Part shown: positions 61,101 to 64,000 of the stretch, one piece after another
Numbering within the stretch: position 1 is the stretch's first letter
Layout: each line of letters begins with the position of its first letter
NCBI GenBank assembly: GCA_027186245.1
Contig: CP114487.1
Location: 7,869,001 to 7,933,000, forward strand
Source: Coriaria nepalensis
Lineage: Eukaryota > Streptophyta > Magnoliopsida > Cucurbitales > Coriariaceae
Reading direction: 5' to 3'
Length of the DNA stretch: 64,000 nt
The notes under the pieces: model-generated
The model's database searches: none
What the model saw: the letters and a program-made list of their open reading frames with translations, nothing else
What the model was told of the DNA's origin: nothing
Program-made: the position numbers and the translations under genes

Positions 61101-63675
61101 TGCATGTGGGATCCATCATGTCTTGAGTTTTGGCCTCACTATAACATAGTCTTAAACTTTTAACCATATGTTACCAAATATTATGATATGATCCACGATT
61201 TATAATAATAAGACCAAATCAAGCCAATAAAATTTCATTACAATATGTTAACATACATATAATAACTACAATACCATCTCTATTCAATATAGGAGTAGAC
61301 ACATCATTATCAACATATAGAGCCACTTCTCAATTGAGACAAGTGGTTTGGACAAAAATAGTTGGGCTTTATATGAAAACGTGGGCGCCAGCAATGGTAT
61401 GGCATCCACGAATAATCGAGAACTGGGGTCCATTTTTCACTCTATTTCAATGGCTTTCCTGGTGGGCCTCGGATAAATATGCTGTCGGCCTTAATCCTAT
61501 CCCTTTGGTAGAAAATCAACCTCTAGGCCCATCAACATAACTTCACTTGATTAGAGATCAGACCATCTAGATGACTACATGGCACCTATCTCTTTTACCC
61601 TTTACATCATCACTCGTATGTCAATTCATTTATTATTGTAATCTTTTTGTTAGATTAGATATCAAGAAGACTGTATAAGTTTTAGGCAGATGAAGTGTCA
61701 AATAATGTAATAAGAAGTTCCCCTCTTTCTTTTTGGTGTCGGACTCTGTTGCTTTTCCAAATTCATGGTGGTGATTATGAATCATGAATTTTATGGCAAC
61801 AAATCCTAGTCAAGTAAAGTCTTATCTTAACACATATTTGTCGACCATATATGTACCCTTGTCATGTTTTTCATATACGTTTACTATTCTTTCTCAAATT
61901 TAGATTCCCTCGTTATATATTTCCGTTGTCAATCTTACAATTTTGTGGTTCCAATTTTAGGGAGGGGCTCTGGCCTCCTGCCTCCTTTATATTACTTGGG
62001 AACTTTTTAATAGAAATACGTATGTCTCGGCTAATGGTAAATATGTTATAATCTTTATGCTGGACTTTTATTGGTTAAATAGTAAATGGGTATACTTGCA
62101 ATATGGTGGTCGGGCGGCAGCTAACTCATTTATATGTGTTTCAAGTCTCGATTCTATATTTTTTTTACAGTTTACTCATGTAAGTAATAAAATAAAATAA
62201 AAAAACCAGTTTGGGCAACGCTGTCTGCTAAAAAATGCTGAAACTTCAGTTAAAGGCAAAATCTCAATTAAGTGGAAAGATTTGGCGTTTGAAAAGGGTT
62301 TTAAGGCTTTAAGCTTAGAATGGGCCTTTGATTGTTTGGTGCGAAACTATTTATCATGCATTATTACCATTTGAAAACTCATAAAGCTAATATACGCTCT
62401 CTAACTTTAGATTGTGATTATTATTATTATTATTAATTTTGGAAATTGTTTATCTCAGATGTGTACAAAAGGTCCACCAAGCTTACAACCCACGAAAGCA
62501 TTTGATTTTTTTTTTTTTTTTTTTTACTTTTGACTCGCATTCATCACGTCCACTATGTTTTAAAGGAATTCAAAAGATGTAGAGATGATTTCCCTTATAT
62601 ATATATATATATATTTTGTTCATTAGAAAATTCTAAAAAAACAAGGAAATACGACACTAAGTAAGGAAATTCAGAAACCTCTTGATATGGTTGGGAAAGA
62701 AAGAGACATAATCCCACATTTTCTACATGATTTTCTCTAGTTTATTTTGTCTTCAACCCTCGACTCATTTTGTGATGGGATTTGAGATTTGATAGACACC
62801 TCTTTGGCTCTTTACACTTTTTCATTTTTTTACCATCCCCCCTTTGTTTTTGTTTGGTTTCTTTTTTCAAAGTTACCTGCTCTTCTTAAACGTGTCAAGA
62901 GGTTAAAGCTCATCCCCCTTATTGCGCCAACCGATTTTCACGTTTTTGGAGCGGTAGATTAGATTCTTTTACCCCAAAATTCACTTACTTTCTCTCGTGT
63001 ATAATTAATTACGTTTGAGAAATTGAATAAAGTTAATTGAAAACAAGCTGTAAGATTCCTAAATTGTCAGAGATCATGAGACTGTTTCAATAATGAAAAT
63101 TAGACAAGATAATAGAAAAGATTATCTGATTTTAAGACACATGTGAAGAGGCAAGAAGGTAAAAAGGTAGTCTGTGCTAAAGTTAACGATAATTATATGA
63201 CCATTATCAGGTCACACAAATTGGGAGGATGACAGAGAAGACTAACTGGCTTAAAAAAAAAACTTGCACGCAACACCCAGAAAAGAAGGAACAGCAGCAA
63301 ACAACTAGAAAGTTCTTAACAGATTGCCAATTAAGCGAATTTGATCTTGTTTGAATATTCTTAATCCAACGGCTAAAAACTGTCAAAACTTGTACACACA
63401 ACGTAATGGAAAAGCAGCCTTGTTATCACAATTTGCTTTCCTTCCCAAAACCTCACTATTACCGAATTGGTATGTTAACGTTACAAATCTTCTTATTCAA
63501 ACAACTCCTACAGAAAATGGTAACCTAACGCTCTTAACAATTACCAAAAAAAAAAAAAAAAACCTCATGGGTATTACTTCTCTGACAGAGCTAAAATAAT
63601 ATCACAAGATGCAGAAAGTTCAACGAATCAAGTGTCTAATAAAACAAGTCCTACTAGAGGTATGTCGTGCCATCT
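58138..63675. other. Intergenic between the DUF506 and pyruvate kinase genes
   Basis: 5.5 kb. The first 600 bases should hold the DUF506 promoter and leader. The 130-codon plus-strand ORF at 58281-58673 has no family resemblance. Also present are a GAAT repeat (59321-59353), a run of 15 G (60954-60968), (TA)n near 60440-60460 and 62598-62614, and several long poly-A/poly-T tracts. The last few hundred bases are probably the pyruvate kinase 3' UTR. Confidence 0.45.
59321..59353. repeat. (GAAT)n tetranucleotide microsatellite
   Basis: Eight uninterrupted GAAT units, followed by a partial one. Confidence 0.95.
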
Positions 63676-63977
63676 TTAAGGAACAGTAATTACCTGAAGG
63701 GACTGCAACATGTCGGAGACAATGATGATAACGTCACCGGATTTGATCATCTTCCTTTCCTTTAGCAAAGAGAAAGTCCTGTTCAGGTTGTTGTCCATGT
63801 CATCAGAGAAACTAAGACGAAAAGGGATCAATCCCCACAGTAGGTTTAGATGCCTCCGAACAGATGTGCTAGGTGTGAAGGCAAAGATTGGAGAGTTGGG
63901 TCGATTGCGGGATAGGAGGGATGCCATATGCCCTGTTTTGGTGAAGGCAAAGATTGCATCTGCTTCCAAATTGTTGG
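63676..63977 (-). CDS. Pyruvate kinase, plastid type, last exon (partial, runs off the right edge)
   Basis: The minus strand shows an acceptor TTTTCAG at about 63984-63978, then 99 codons and a TAA at 63678-63676. The exon reads [20 protein letters not shown], then [36 protein letters not shown] and [12 protein letters not shown], and ends QSLQVITVP. This is the C-terminal, allosteric domain of pyruvate kinase, closest to the plastid alpha type ([19 protein letters not shown]). The enzyme converts phosphoenolpyruvate and ADP to pyruvate and ATP, in plastids mainly for fatty acid synthesis. The catalytic barrel lies outside the window. A CAG/GTAATT near the end could serve as a donor, but the read-through matches the family's usual C-terminus. 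Confidence 0.85.
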
Positions 63978-64000
63978 CTGAAAATTCAGATAACAATATG

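Noticed and set aside
63676..63696. Extra donor site CAG/GTAATT near the pyruvate kinase end
   Set aside because: Read-through gives the ending QSLQVITVP and a stop, which fits the usual plastid pyruvate kinase C-terminus, so no further exon is needed.
1..64000. CRISPR arrays, prophage, operons or a multi-gene cluster
   Set aside because: All recognisable genes are intron-bearing or plant-specific single units with unrelated roles. No regularly spaced repeats were seen.

Overview
The window is ordinary nuclear DNA of a core eudicot plant, probably a rosid. It has AT-rich intergenic and intron sequence, GT-AG introns, CT-rich 5' leaders, plastid-type transit peptides, plant-specific gene families and scattered degenerate transposable elements. 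I cannot name the species. No CRISPR array, operon, tRNA or rRNA gene was found. Exon coordinates were read by hand from splice consensus, reading phase and family conservation; every multi-exon model given closes in frame.

Layout, left to right. 1-182 (-): first exon of a group IId WRKY factor running off the left edge. 2736-4504 (-): SRP9. 5896-6480 (+): intronless PRA1 family gene. 7409-9610 (-): MRS2-type Mg2+ transporter, 11 exons. 10130-12650: collapsed Ty1/copia element with two diverged LTR-like repeats. 13699-15707 (-): plastid-type phospholipase A1. 16859-17852: non-autonomous hAT element with a perfect 8-bp target duplication. 18986-23485 (+): FBL17-like F-box/LRR gene with an E2F site in its promoter. 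26037-28945 (+): P-loop kinase of the phosphoribulokinase/uridine kinase family, 12 exons. 29560-30724 (-): decayed copia gag/protease fragment. 31939-33665 (-) and 37708-38483 (+): divergent pair of Aux/IAA genes with a fold-back element between them. 38961-40283 (-): organellar single-stranded-DNA-binding (OSB) protein. 42539-43791 (-): broken F-box/FBA gene. 44389-51215 (-): guanylate-binding GTPase, 17 exons including one of 7 nt, with a LINE and a SINE in its introns. 56543-58137 (-): DUF506 protein. 63676-63977 (-): last exon of a plastid-type pyruvate kinase running off the right edge.

The genes are independent transcription units and do not form a pathway. The only linked pair is the two Aux/IAA repressors, which match the paired arrangement known in Arabidopsis (IAA7-type beside IAA1-4-type).

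I found no new multi-gene system. The points most worth checking are: a one-base shift in the last exons of the IAA7-type gene; three GC-AG introns in three neighbouring genes; the 7-nt microexon; two intronic retroelement insertions and one hAT insertion with legible target duplications; the E2F element of the FBL17-like gene; and a long fold-back repeat between the Aux/IAA genes.
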